NCBI GenBank assembly: GCA_964503085.1
Contig: CAZCYQ010000001.1
Coordinates: 86,010 to 150,009 of the forward strand
Direction: 5' to 3'
DNA from: Bin80 sp964503085
GTDB taxonomy: Bacteria > Bacteroidota > Rhodothermia > Rhodothermales > Bin80
DNA length: 64,000 nucleotides
Part shown: piece after piece, positions 17,779-26,903 of the stretch
How the letters are laid out: each line of letters begins with the position of its first letter
Numbering within the stretch: position 1 is the first letter of the stretch
Program-made: the position numbers and the translations under genes
The notes under the pieces: generated by a model
Told to the model about the DNA's origin: nothing
Database searches by the model: none
What the model saw: only the letters and a program-made list of their open reading frames with translations

Positions 17779-19094
17779 TGCCTGTTAAAACGTCATATCG
17801 CGATCAGGAGAATATATTCTCGTTCTGGCCCAGGCATAACGAGACAATACTCAAACGACTTGAGAGCAAGGACGCCTGGTTAAGTACAAGGCGTGGCATT
17901 GAAGTTTCGCGTGTGAAGGATGCGCTCGAGCACGAAATGACACTGAACATCGGGCCGCAGCACCCTGCTACACATGGTGTGCTCAGGTGCATGGTTAAGC
18001 TTGATGGCGAGCGGATAGAGAAGTGTGTACTTGACATTGGATACTTGCATCGAGGTATCGAAAAGCTCGCCGAAAGCAAGACGTATCAGGAGTTCATGCC
18101 CTATACCGACCGCATGGATTACCTGGCACCCTACGCAAATAATGTGGCGTGGTGTATGGCCGTGGAGAAACTCGCGAACATTGAGATTCCTGAGCGAGCA
18201 CAGTGGATCCGCATGATAATGTGTGAATTGGCTCGCATTTCTTCTCATTTACTGTGGCTTGGAGTCGGGCTGATGGATGCAGGGGCGGTGAGTGTTTTTC
18301 TGTGGACTTTTCAGGGTAGAGAAGATCTCTATAACATCTTTGACGAGGTTTCAGGGGCGCGCTTTACGGTTTCACACAGTCGCATTGGTGGATTGGCGAC
18401 GGATCTGAGTTCCAAGGCGATTGACATGATCAGGGACTTTGCGACCCGTTACGAGGAGATTGTTAGAGGCTGGCAAAAGCTTCTCAACCGTAATCGCATC
18501 TGGATTGACCGCAACAGGGATGTTGGCACGGTCAGTGCAGATGAAGCGATTGCACTCGGACTGACGGGTCCCAATCTCCGCGGCAGTGGTGTTCCCTATG
18601 ATATCCGCACTTTTGAACCCTACCTGAAGTACGACGAGGTGGATTTCATTATTCCACTCCGGGAGGAGGGGGATTGTCTAGCGAGATATCACATTCGTGT
18701 TGAGGAGATGCTAGAAAGCATCAAGATTATTCATCAATGTCTAGATCGTTTGCCCGCAGGGCCGATCCGGGCAGATGATGCAAAAAAAGCCTATCCGTCC
18801 AAGAACGAAGTATATTATTCAATGGAGGGTATGATACACGACTTCATGTACACGGAAACGGGGGTGGCTCCGCCCAAAGGAGCTGTTGCGTATCACGCTA
18901 TAGAATCTCCCAAAGGGGAGCTAGGGTTCTACCTTGAAAGCGATGGAACCGGATGTCCGTGGCGTGCGCGTATTAACGCACCATCCTTCACGAACCTCCA
19001 GGGCTTGGAATCCATGATGGAAGGTCATCCGGTGGCGGATATTGTAGTACTGATCGGTTCTATTGACCCGGTAATGGGTGAGGCGGATAAGTAG
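17778..19094 (+). CDS. nuoD: NADH-quinone oxidoreductase subunit D
   Basis: 438 residues, the 49-kDa subunit that forms the quinone pocket with NuoB. Conserved segments include GPQHPATHGVLR, DIGYLHRGIEKLAE, YTDRMDYLAPYANN and, near the C-terminus, APSFTNLQGLE and DIVVLIGSIDPVMGE. An extra N-terminal leader of about 50 residues precedes the hydrogenase-like core. Translationally coupled to nuoC; nuoE starts at the base after its stop. Confidence 0.97.
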   Translation: MPVKTSYRDQENIFSFWPRHNETILKRLESKDAWLSTRRGIEVSRVKDALEHEMTLNIGPQHPATHGVLRCMVKLDGERIEKCVLDIGYLHRGIEKLAESKTYQEFMPYTDRMDYLAPYANNVAWCMAVEKLANIEIPERAQWIRMIMCELARISSHLLWLGVGLMDAGAVSVFLWTFQGREDLYNIFDEVSGARFTVSHSRIGGLATDLSSKAIDMIRDFATRYEEIVRGWQKLLNRNRIWIDRNRDVGTVSADEAIALGLTGPNLRGSGVPYDIRTFEPYLKYDEVDFIIPLREEGDCLARYHIRVEEMLESIKIIHQCLDRLPAGPIRADDAKKAYPSKNEVYYSMEGMIHDFMYTETGVAPPKGAVAYHAIESPKGELGFYLESDGTGCPWRARINAPSFTNLQGLESMMEGHPVADIVVLIGSIDPVMGEADK

Positions 19095-19769
19095 ATGGCA
19101 GATTTTATTCGCAACCCCGTAGTGGCGCTGCCAGATTCCAATCCAGAAGCACATTTTTCGGAGGAAGAATTGGTTTTCACTCCCGAAGAAAAGGCAAAGA
19201 TCGTCGACTACGTGGCTCAATACCCAACCCCGGATGGCGCAGTTATGTGGGTACTCTGGCTTGCGCAGGAAAAATTCGGGTTTCTGCCTCCTGAGGTGAT
19301 GCGGCTAGTTGCCACCGAACTCTCGCTGCCTTATGCGCAGGTTTACGGTGTGGCAACGTTCTATACGCAGTTCTTTAAAGAAAAGAAAGGCACTTTCGTC
19401 CTGGATGTATGCACCTGTTTTTCTTGTCAATTCTGTGGAGGCTACGACACCCTGGCTTATCTGGAAGAGAAACTTGGTGTTAAGCGAGGGCATACGACTC
19501 CTTGCGGCCGTTACACATTGCAGGAAGCTGAGTGTTTGGGCGCATGCGGTTCTGCGCCCATGATGCAGGTTTCCAATGGCCCATACGCGTATAATCTGAC
19601 ACCGGAAAAGATCGATGCATTACTGGCTGCTATGGAAGCAGGAAAGCCACTGCCATTTGTATCGGTCACGTTGCCACAGGATGAAGATGAAATGGGTGGA
19701 AATAGACGGACAGATGCGGAAGCGGTCGAACATTATGTGGTTCCTCCGCAGACGAAGCGAACACAGTAA
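19095..19769 (+). CDS. nuoE: NADH-quinone oxidoreductase subunit E
   Basis: 224 residues with a thioredoxin-like [2Fe-2S] domain binding cluster N1a. The ligand pattern CTCFSC (first and last Cys), then CLGAC (first and last), fits the family Cx4C...Cx3C rule, with additional Cys residues in the first loop (CTCFSCQFCGG). The N-terminal helical part (PEEKAKIVDYVAQYP, LPPEVMRLVATEL) is normal. The C-terminal 40 residues are acidic and probably disordered. Confidence 0.96.
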   Translation: MADFIRNPVVALPDSNPEAHFSEEELVFTPEEKAKIVDYVAQYPTPDGAVMWVLWLAQEKFGFLPPEVMRLVATELSLPYAQVYGVATFYTQFFKEKKGTFVLDVCTCFSCQFCGGYDTLAYLEEKLGVKRGHTTPCGRYTLQEAECLGACGSAPMMQVSNGPYAYNLTPEKIDALLAAMEAGKPLPFVSVTLPQDEDEMGGNRRTDAEAVEHYVVPPQTKRTQ

Positions 19770-19850
19770 TTTTGTCTAGGGTTTAGGACCTATGCTTTCA
19801 ATTTTGGTTTCAGGTCGTCAGATGAGTTATGCCGGCTATGCGACAAGGCT

Positions 19851-21140
19851 ATGACAAAAGCGGGCGACTGGCAATCATATAAACGGGTACTTCTGCCGCC
19901 GGTTAAAGATTTACATCACCTGGATGTATATCGGGCACAGGGCGGCTATGAGGCCCTGCGTTCAGTTCTGAACGACTGGAAACCTGACGAGGTTACGGCG
20001 GAGGTCAAACGCAGTGGCCTTCGCGGCAGGGGTGGAGCGGGGTTCCCTACCGGCCTTAAATGGAGCTTCATGCCGCCGGTCAAACCGGATGTGCCGCGCT
20101 ACCTGTGCTGCAACGCGGATGAAAGTGAGCCCGGAACGTTCAAGGACAGGCAGCTCATGGAGTATAACCCTCATCTCTTGTTTGAGGGTATCCTGATTGC
20201 GGGCTATGCAATGTCGCTCAAAGCATGCTACCTGTATGTTCGGGGTGAATTTTCCAGTTGGATTACGCTTCTCCAGAATGAGTTGTCAAAGGTCTATGAT
20301 GCAAACCTGGCAGGCAGCAACATACTGGGGACGGATTACAGTATGGATATCATCATGCACAAGGGGGCAGGTGCCTATATATGTGGTGAGGAGACGAGTC
20401 TGATGGAATCTCTCGAGGGCAAACGCGCTTATCCTCGAATTAAGCCTCCTTTTCCCGCACAATCCGGTATCTGGGGGTACCCAACTACCATAAATAATGT
20501 AGAAACGCTGGCCTGTGCTCCCATCATTATTGACCGTGGGGGGGATTGGTTTGCAGGAGTGGGTGCGAAAAAGCACCCCGGCCCTGTACTCTACGGTATT
20601 TCCGGCCATGTGAATCGGCCAGGCGTTTATGAGTATCCCACGGGGATGCTCATCACGGATTTACTCGAGATTGCCGGCGGTATGCGAGACAACAAAAAGC
20701 TTAAGGCGCTTGTACCAGGAGGGGCTTCGGTGCCGGTTTTAAGGGCGGATATGATTGACGGGGTGACGATGGATGTAGAAAGCCTTCAGGAAGCAGGCTC
20801 AATGATGGGCACTGCTGGCATGCTGTTTTTGGATGAAGACACCGATATGGTTGCCTTTTTGCGCCGCGTTGCCCGGTTCTATCACCACGAGAGTTGTGGG
20901 CAGTGTACACCGTGCAGAGAGGGTACAGGATGGATGGAAAATTTGATCACCAGGATTGATGACGGAGAAGGGAATCTGCGGGATCTGGACTTGCTTCTTG
21001 ACCTCTGTGATCAAATGGAGGGGCGAACTGTTTGTGCATTGGCGGACGCGGCCGCATGGCCCGTACGCAATACAATTAAGCGTTTCCGGGGAGATTTTGA
21101 GCGTCGATGTCGCCCGTCTGCATGGGCAGTGAATACTTGA
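19851..21140 (+). CDS. nuoF: NADH-quinone oxidoreductase subunit F
   Basis: 429 residues. Binds NADH, FMN and cluster N3, the electron entry site. Visible motifs: LRGRGGAGFPTGLKW (NADH/FMN), CNADESEPGTFKDR, GAYICGEETSLMESLEG, and the [4Fe-4S] ligands in SCGQCTPCREGT plus the distal Cys in EGRTVCALADAAAWP. It follows nuoE after an 81-bp gap in which no gene is seen. Confidence 0.97.
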   Translation: MTKAGDWQSYKRVLLPPVKDLHHLDVYRAQGGYEALRSVLNDWKPDEVTAEVKRSGLRGRGGAGFPTGLKWSFMPPVKPDVPRYLCCNADESEPGTFKDRQLMEYNPHLLFEGILIAGYAMSLKACYLYVRGEFSSWITLLQNELSKVYDANLAGSNILGTDYSMDIIMHKGAGAYICGEETSLMESLEGKRAYPRIKPPFPAQSGIWGYPTTINNVETLACAPIIIDRGGDWFAGVGAKKHPGPVLYGISGHVNRPGVYEYPTGMLITDLLEIAGGMRDNKKLKALVPGGASVPVLRADMIDGVTMDVESLQEAGSMMGTAGMLFLDEDTDMVAFLRRVARFYHHESCGQCTPCREGTGWMENLITRIDDGEGNLRDLDLLLDLCDQMEGRTVCALADAAAWPVRNTIKRFRGDFERRCRPSAWAVNT

Positions 21141-21160
21141 AAATAAAAACACCTAACCAC

Positions 21161-21610
21161 ATGAAATACACACTGATCGGTATTTGCCTGTTGTTGGCCG
21201 CCTGTGGCGGATCGGAGTTGGCCAGCGATGAAATCTACGGTGCACACCATGAAGCAGTGGATGTAATTCCAGTAGAAGCTGTACTCGCAGAACCTCGGCA
21301 TTATGCGGACAACGAGGTTGCCGTGGCCGGTACGGTGCATGAAGTTTGTCAGATGGATGGTTGCTGGCTAATGTTGCGAGGCCTGGATACGGGCGATGGC
21401 TTACGTGTACACGTTGAACAAACAGAAGCCGGCGAGTACGCATATACAGTCCCAACCGATATCAGTGGGCGGTATGCCGTAGCTGTTGGCAGCCTAACGA
21501 TTCCTGAAGCGGAGGACGAAGCACATTACCAAGAGGATGCTCCGGGTGCCGTCCCAATGCTTTCCATGGTCGCTACTGGCGTCCGCATATCTCCAGAAGA
21601 ATCCATTTAG
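21161..21610 (+). CDS. Small lipoprotein (DUF4920-like) inside the nuo operon
   Basis: 149 residues from the ATG at 21161, 20 bp after nuoF. An N-terminal lipobox (LLLAAC) marks it as a lipoprotein, so it acts outside the cytoplasmic membrane. The core has VAVAGTVHEVCQMDGCWLML, a Cys-x4-Cys-Trp motif like that of the DUF4920 family of Bacteroidota, probably an OB-type beta fold; the family function is not known to me. It is embedded between nuoF and nuoG, where no complex I subunit of this kind is expected. nuoG follows after 7 bp. Confidence 0.8.
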   Translation: MKYTLIGICLLLAACGGSELASDEIYGAHHEAVDVIPVEAVLAEPRHYADNEVAVAGTVHEVCQMDGCWLMLRGLDTGDGLRVHVEQTEAGEYAYTVPTDISGRYAVAVGSLTIPEAEDEAHYQEDAPGAVPMLSMVATGVRISPEESI

Positions 21611-21617
21611 GTTACCT

Positions 21618-23351
21618 ATGCCAAAGGTCATTATAGACGGAGAGGAGTACGCGTTCGAGGGGCGGCCGGGTTTGCTACAGTTTTGTCTGGATCAAGGCAT
21701 AGAACTACCCCATTTCTGTTACCATCCATCCATGTCTGTACCGGCAAATTGCCGGCAATGTCTTGTGGATGTGGGAGCACCAGTGCGTGATCGGGAGACG
21801 GGTGAGTTTCAACTGGACGAAAATGGGGAGAAGGTCGTACGGTATTTCCCCAAACTGCAGACCAGTTGCAGTCACGTGATATCAGATGGGCAGGTTGTTC
21901 ATACTGCACGCTCCAGTGAAAAGGTGGAGAGAGCTCAGCGCGACACAATGGAGTTTCTGCTCATTAACCACCCGTTAGACTGCCCCATATGTGATCAGGC
22001 GGGGCATTGCCCCCTGCAGATACAGGCCTATAAGTATGGACCGGAGGGATCGCGCTTCGAATTCCGCAAAGTTCATAAGCCCAAGAAAGTCAAGCTGGGG
22101 CCGAATGTTGTTCTGGATGCTGAGCGATGTATCAATTGTACGCGATGCGTCCGCTTTACAGATGAGATTTCCCGGAGTGGGCAGCTTACAATCATTGAAC
22201 GCGGTGTCAAGAATTATCCGATTACACCGCCGGGCGTTTCGTTTGATGAACCCTACTCTATGAACGTGATTGACCTGTGCCCAGTCGGTGCACTTACATC
22301 GGCAGATTTTCGGTTCCAGGCACGGATCTGGGAAATGGCCAGTGCGCCGTCCATTACCACGACGAACGCCAAGGGATCGAATTGTTATTTGTGGGTGCGT
22401 GACAATCTGGTGATGCGAATGACTCCGCGTCCGAACCCGGATGTTAATGAGTTCTGGCTTCCAGACGAAGATCGCCTGACCTATAGGTGGTTTAATGAGA
22501 ACCGCCCCTGTGGACCTGCTGCTTTGAACAAGTCGGGGGCGTGTTCCTGGGATGAGGCAGTCCAAGAGACCGCAGAAATCCTGAAGAATACAGGTAAGGA
22601 GACACTGTTCCTGGCTTCGGCGCGTGCAACGGTTGAAGATAACTGGATGTTGATGCAGCTTGCGGAAGCTGTTGGTGGACAGGTTGCCGGGTATATCCCT
22701 CACGTTGAGCCGGGCCATGGGGATGGATGGTTGCGAACAGATGACAGGGCCCCCAACAGTCAGGGATGTGCACGGTTAGGACTACAGCCCATTGATTTGA
22801 AGTTGTGGGGTGCACGCCTTGAGGCAGGGGAGGTTCAGGGGCTCTATGTGTTAGAGGATGATCCTGTTGCTGCAGGACTTTGCAGTGCGCAAGCATTGGA
22901 CAATGTACAGGTGATACTGCACTACTACAATACGACCAACCAAACCCTGCCCTCAGCTAATGTAGCCTTGCCGGCCGCAACGGTTGCGGAGACGATCGGT
23001 ACATTTGTTAATGAAGCCGGGCGCGCACAACGTGTAGTGCCTGCGAAGGCCATCAAAGGTGTCAATCGTACACTCATGATGCAAATGGGGGTGAGCCGCG
23101 CCGATCAGCACGGTACACCCTTTGACCGCTGGCACAATGAATCCCATTATGTGGACTGCAAGCCAAGTTGGGAAATCATTCCCCTTGTAGCGCGGATCCT
23201 GGGTGTAGAGATTGCCGCACAAAGCCCCAAAAAAGTCATGCAGCACATCAGTGCGTCCATCCCGGCATTCACCGGAGCAACTTACAAGGCAATGGGCCTG
23301 AGTGGTGTGACGCTTTCCCCCGTTGAAACAGAGGTTGCCAGTCAGAGGTGA
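21618..23351 (+). CDS. nuoG: NADH-quinone oxidoreductase subunit G (short form)
   Basis: 577 residues from the ATG at 21618. The N-terminal ferredoxin domain has C34, C45, C48 and C84 for [2Fe-2S]. Next come the His/Cys-ligated cluster region HPLDCPICDQAGHCPLQ and two further [4Fe-4S] sites (CINCTRC and DLCPVGAL). About 300 residues of the molybdopterin-oxidoreductase-like region follow, much shorter than the roughly 900-residue enterobacterial NuoG. The gap between C48 and C84 is long because of a charged insert (residues 55-78). Confidence 0.95.
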   Translation: MPKVIIDGEEYAFEGRPGLLQFCLDQGIELPHFCYHPSMSVPANCRQCLVDVGAPVRDRETGEFQLDENGEKVVRYFPKLQTSCSHVISDGQVVHTARSSEKVERAQRDTMEFLLINHPLDCPICDQAGHCPLQIQAYKYGPEGSRFEFRKVHKPKKVKLGPNVVLDAERCINCTRCVRFTDEISRSGQLTIIERGVKNYPITPPGVSFDEPYSMNVIDLCPVGALTSADFRFQARIWEMASAPSITTTNAKGSNCYLWVRDNLVMRMTPRPNPDVNEFWLPDEDRLTYRWFNENRPCGPAALNKSGACSWDEAVQETAEILKNTGKETLFLASARATVEDNWMLMQLAEAVGGQVAGYIPHVEPGHGDGWLRTDDRAPNSQGCARLGLQPIDLKLWGARLEAGEVQGLYVLEDDPVAAGLCSAQALDNVQVILHYYNTTNQTLPSANVALPAATVAETIGTFVNEAGRAQRVVPAKAIKGVNRTLMMQMGVSRADQHGTPFDRWHNESHYVDCKPSWEIIPLVARILGVEIAAQSPKKVMQHISASIPAFTGATYKAMGLSGVTLSPVETEVASQR

Positions 23352-24382
23352 TGAATCTATCGCCCGGTTTATTGGCCTTAGTGGCCTTCGGTATTATTAA
23401 TGTTATGCTGATATCAGCATCCTGCCTAGTGTATGCTGAACGTAAAGTATCTGCCTTTATTCAGAACAGGCCAGGCCCTAATCGGGTTGGCCCAGGAGGG
23501 TTTTTTCAGCCGTTTGCAGATGTATTCAAGCTCGTGTTCAAGGAGGACACGGTTCCCGAAGGTGCAAGCAGGTTTGTGCATGCCCTAGCCCCGGTCATCA
23601 TGGTCGTTATAGCGATGACGGTTCCGGCACTGATTCCGTACGCACGCGGAGTTGTGATTGTGGACAGTGCTGTAAGCGCACTTATCATCCTGGCGCTAAC
23701 GAGTATATCGGTGTACGGGGTCACGCTTGCGGGCTGGAGTAGTAACAGCAAGTTTTCGCTTTTGGGTGGCTTGCGCTCGAGTGCGCAGATGATTTCGTAT
23801 GAGTTGTCGATGGGTTTGGCTGTGGCAAGTGTGGTGGTCACGGCTGGATCCCTAAGTGTTGTAGAGATTGTAGAGAATCAGGCTGCAGGTGGAGCAATCC
23901 TGGGATGGAATGTCTTTCGCAACCCGATCGGTGCGATTATTTTTATTATAACGGCTTTTGCGGAGACAAACCGTGCGCCCTTTGATCTACCTGAAGCTGA
24001 GCAGGAGCTGGTAGGTGGATATCATACCGAGTACAGCGGTATGAAATTTGGCATGTTTTTTCTGGCCGAGTACGTTAACTGGTTCGTAGCCTCCTTTGTG
24101 ATTGCAACTTTTTTCTTTGGTGGCTACCTCATCCCGTTTGAACCGCAGCTACTTGCAGCTTTTCCTGGGCTTGAGGGTTCTGTTTGGCTCGGACTTATGC
24201 AGGTCGGGAGTTTGCTTCTAAAGGTTGGTTTCTTCGTATTTTTGTTCTTGTGGGTACGTTGGACGTTACCTCGCTTTAAGTACAATCAGCTTATGCAGAT
24301 TGGCTGGAAAGTGTTATTGCCGGTTTCACTTGTGAATGTGCTCGTGATGGCGCTCATCGTTGCGCTCTTTGCTGGTGTATAG
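23351..24382 (+). CDS. nuoH: NADH-quinone oxidoreductase subunit H
   Basis: 343 residues, eight-helix membrane subunit at the quinone entrance. Hallmarks are ERKVSAFIQNRPGPNRVGP, the AETNRAPFDLPEAEQELVGG loop with YHTEYSG after it, and WVRWTLPRFKYNQLM near the C-terminus. The start overlaps the nuoG stop (TGATG). It is the last nuo gene in this run: rpe follows after one base, so nuoI-N must lie elsewhere. Confidence 0.97.
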   Translation: MNLSPGLLALVAFGIINVMLISASCLVYAERKVSAFIQNRPGPNRVGPGGFFQPFADVFKLVFKEDTVPEGASRFVHALAPVIMVVIAMTVPALIPYARGVVIVDSAVSALIILALTSISVYGVTLAGWSSNSKFSLLGGLRSSAQMISYELSMGLAVASVVVTAGSLSVVEIVENQAAGGAILGWNVFRNPIGAIIFIITAFAETNRAPFDLPEAEQELVGGYHTEYSGMKFGMFFLAEYVNWFVASFVIATFFFGGYLIPFEPQLLAAFPGLEGSVWLGLMQVGSLLLKVGFFVFLFLWVRWTLPRFKYNQLMQIGWKVLLPVSLVNVLVMALIVALFAGV

Positions 24383-24383
24383 T

Positions 24384-25043
24384 ATGCTGATTGCTGCATC
24401 CATTTTATCCGCTGATTTTGCCAGATTGGAGGCACATGCAGCGGAAGCTGTGGCTGCCGGGGCGGACTGGTTGCATATAGATGTGATGGATGGGCATTTT
24501 GTACCAAATCTGACCTTTGGTCCACTAGCTGTCCGTGCGCTTCAATCACTTAAGATTGAGACTGGCGTAACACTGGATACGCATTTAATGATCTCCGAGC
24601 CGGAGCGGTATCTGGAAGAGTTTGCACAGGCAGGATCAGACATAATCACAGTTCACGTGGAAGCCTGCAAGGATGTGGGGGCTGCACTTCATAAAATTCG
24701 TTCTCTAGGTTGTAGGCCAGGACTCACCCTTAATCCAGATACGTCGCTCAATCAACTGGAGCCTTGGCTGACCGAGATAGATGTAGCTATGATCATGTCA
24801 GTATATCCAGGGTTTGCTGGTCAGTCTTATCTGCCTGAGTCCAATGGACGCATAAGGGAATTGAAGGTGATGCTAAACCGGGCTTCCAGTAAGGCATTAC
24901 TGGAAGTAGACGGGGGGATCAAGCCGCACAACGTACACGAACCTCGCCAGTGTGGTGCGGATGTCGTGGTCGCTGGCAGCGCCATTTTTGGCGGATCAAT
25001 ACCAGATCGCATTGCGCAGTTGCGTGGCAATCAGCCCCTGTAG
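24384..25043 (+). CDS. rpe: Ribulose-phosphate 3-epimerase
   Basis: 219 residues from the ATG at 24384, one base after the nuoH stop. Interconverts ribulose-5-phosphate and xylulose-5-phosphate in the pentose phosphate pathway. TIM-barrel signatures: ASILSADFARL, WLHIDVMDGHFVPNLTFGP (metal-binding His/Asp), TVHVEAC, MSVYPGFAGQSYLP and EVDGGIKPHN. The last three codons and the stop lie inside the following tRNA-Arg gene. Confidence 0.96.
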   Translation: MLIAASILSADFARLEAHAAEAVAAGADWLHIDVMDGHFVPNLTFGPLAVRALQSLKIETGVTLDTHLMISEPERYLEEFAQAGSDIITVHVEACKDVGAALHKIRSLGCRPGLTLNPDTSLNQLEPWLTEIDVAMIMSVYPGFAGQSYLPESNGRIRELKVMLNRASSKALLEVDGGIKPHNVHEPRQCGADVVVAGSAIFGGSIPDRIAQLRGNQPL

Positions 25044-25106
25044 CTCAACAGGATAGAGCGACGGCCTCCTAAGCCGTATATCCGGGTTCGAGTCCTGGCG
25101 GGGGTA
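25034..25106 (+). tRNA. tRNA-Arg (CCU)
   Basis: 73-nt cloverleaf. The acceptor GCCCCTG pairs with CGGGGGT, with a G-U at the first pair. The D-arm contains AGCTCAACAGGATAGAGC, the anticodon loop CTCCTAA gives CCU (reads AGG), and the T-arm contains GGGTTCGAGTCC. CCA is not encoded. The first ten bases are also the end of rpe: the TAG stop of rpe is positions 8-10 of the tRNA. Confidence 0.95.
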
Positions 25107-25113
25107 CTAAATT

Positions 25114-25644
25114 ATGATGCAGACTGCCTACATCGGCTTGGGATCAAATCTGGGAGACCGGCTCGCATGCTTACGCCAGGCAGTAGCCGGGTTGCGGCGT
25201 ATAGCTGCTCTCGTTCGATGCTCGCCTGTGTACGAAGGATCTGCACACACGCTTGCGCCCAATGACATGTCGCCTGATTTTCTGAATGCAGTCGTCGAAA
25301 TACGGACAGATCAAAGTGGAATGGATTTGCTGGAGGCCTGCCAGAATATTGAGCGGGAGGGTGCTCGCTGTCGCCGAGTACCCTATGCACCTAGGACAAT
25401 TGACCTTGATATTCTTACATTCGGGGGCGTAACGTGCAGCACAGATCAACTCATATTGCCGCATCCTAGGCTCCAAGAGCGGCGATTCGTGCTACAGCCC
25501 TGGTTTGATCTGGCGCCTGAGGCTTATATTCCAAGTCCAGTAGATGCAACTGTATCTGCAGCACTTGCCAACTGTAGAGACAAAGCCGATTTAGTCAGGA
25601 CGCCGTGGTTGCTTATGATGACAGAAAATGAAATCAGCGTATAA
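25114..25644 (+). CDS. folK: 2-amino-4-hydroxy-6-hydroxymethyldihydropteridine pyrophosphokinase
   Basis: 176 residues (or 175 from the second ATG). Transfers pyrophosphate from ATP to hydroxymethyldihydropterin in folate synthesis. Motifs: YIGLGSNLGDR at the start, PDFLNAVVEIRT, and the family signature APRTIDLDILTFG with its two Asp metal ligands, then LPHPRLQERRFVL. The 3' end overlaps the nucleoside kinase by 17 bp. Confidence 0.96.
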   Translation: MMQTAYIGLGSNLGDRLACLRQAVAGLRRIAALVRCSPVYEGSAHTLAPNDMSPDFLNAVVEIRTDQSGMDLLEACQNIEREGARCRRVPYAPRTIDLDILTFGGVTCSTDQLILPHPRLQERRFVLQPWFDLAPEAYIPSPVDATVSAALANCRDKADLVRTPWLLMMTENEISV

Positions 25645-26317
25645 GGGCCGTACGGATACCTTGCCAGACAATCTTCGTTACGTGGCAATAGAGGGCGTGA
25701 TTGGAGTTGGTAAGTCGCAACTCGCAAGTCTCTTAGCCAAGCGTTTTGATTTGCGACTTGTCCTGGAGGATTTTGAGGAAAACCCTTTTCTTCCCCGATT
25801 CTATCGCAATCCCTCACGGTGGGCCTTTCAGACACAGATTGCGTTCCTGACCAGCCGCTACCGACAGCTGTCGACCCTTCGTACGCTGGATTTATTTCAT
25901 AAGGGGGTGGTTACCGACTACTCATTTGACAAGGATCAGATTTTTGCCCATATGTACCTCAGTGGCGAGGAGGTGTATTTGTACGACAAGTTGTACATGC
26001 AAATGGAGACGAGTACACCGAGGCCAGATCTGATCATTTACATACAATCCAGCCTTGAACGTTCTCTTGAACGAATTCGTGAGCGAGATCTTCCGTATGA
26101 ACGCGGAATCGACATGGACTTACTGAAGCGTCTGCAGGAAGCGTACATGGACTATTTTTTCCGATATACAAAGAGCCCGCTGCTGAACGTTAATATTGAG
26201 CAGATGGATTTTGAGCGACGGCCCGAGGACTTGGACGAACTGTCTCGCATCATTGTAGAGACTGATCACTACGGGATCACGTACTTTAACCCAAGCAAGC
26301 CGGCATTATTCAAGTGA
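25628..26317 (+). CDS. Deoxynucleoside kinase
   Basis: 229 residues of the dNK/thymidine-kinase-2-like P-loop family. Walker A is GVIGVGKS (23-30). A DYSFDKD segment provides the catalytic Asp/Arg-type region, and RIRERDLPYE looks like the lid. These kinases phosphorylate deoxyguanosine or deoxyadenosine for salvage; base preference cannot be read here. Pairing with folK recurs in related bacteria and the overlap here indicates coupled translation. Confidence 0.92.
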   Translation: MKSAYKGRTDTLPDNLRYVAIEGVIGVGKSQLASLLAKRFDLRLVLEDFEENPFLPRFYRNPSRWAFQTQIAFLTSRYRQLSTLRTLDLFHKGVVTDYSFDKDQIFAHMYLSGEEVYLYDKLYMQMETSTPRPDLIIYIQSSLERSLERIRERDLPYERGIDMDLLKRLQEAYMDYFFRYTKSPLLNVNIEQMDFERRPEDLDELSRIIVETDHYGITYFNPSKPALFK

Positions 26318-26903
26318 GGATTATAGACCTAAGCGCCAGATAGTCAGCACAAAGAAAATATCGGGTAGCTACGATCCCTGAAATTTGCCTGTCTGGACTT
26401 GCTGGACGGCGTAGATGAAGTTGCTTTTGCGATTTTCTCCGGTGTTGCAGGAATAGGCCCCTGCAAGTTCAAGCATAGTTCACGCCAGGACGGCCACACT
26501 GCTTTTTAGTTGTTCGGTCTACTTATGTCAACCGGTTTGTTTGGTTGGCTAATTCATTGAAGGAGAGGTCGGACTGAACGTAAAAAGGTCACTTCAAAGC
26601 TGAATTGAATGATGCTCACACGGCCCCGTTTGGCAGAATGGGAAATGTCTCGTGCGTATTTGCGGAACAGTGTTTGCAGTTGCAGCATAGGGTATTTCAG
26701 ATCATGGCACGGTCCGGTGCGGTTTCCGATGTCGAAAACTTCACAACAGACACCATGTGCCCGACAAAACCGTTTCTGGCAGAACACAGTTGCGAGCGTG
26801 GGCGTTCAGACTCGAGTGGAGACATTCTTGCACGGAGTTAAGGTCCGATGAGAATAACAAAGGGTACGACACACAGATGCGTTTTACATCAGCGATCATC
26901 TAA
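26318..26903. other. Gene-free spacer
   Basis: 586 bp with only short, featureless open frames on both strands (for example 26605-26841). I see no tRNA, terminator with T-tract or repeat. Possibly decayed sequence. Confidence 0.5.

Noticed and set aside
26605..26851. Overlapping short frames in the spacer after the nucleoside kinase
   Set aside because: Two frames cover the same bases and neither has a recognisable domain.
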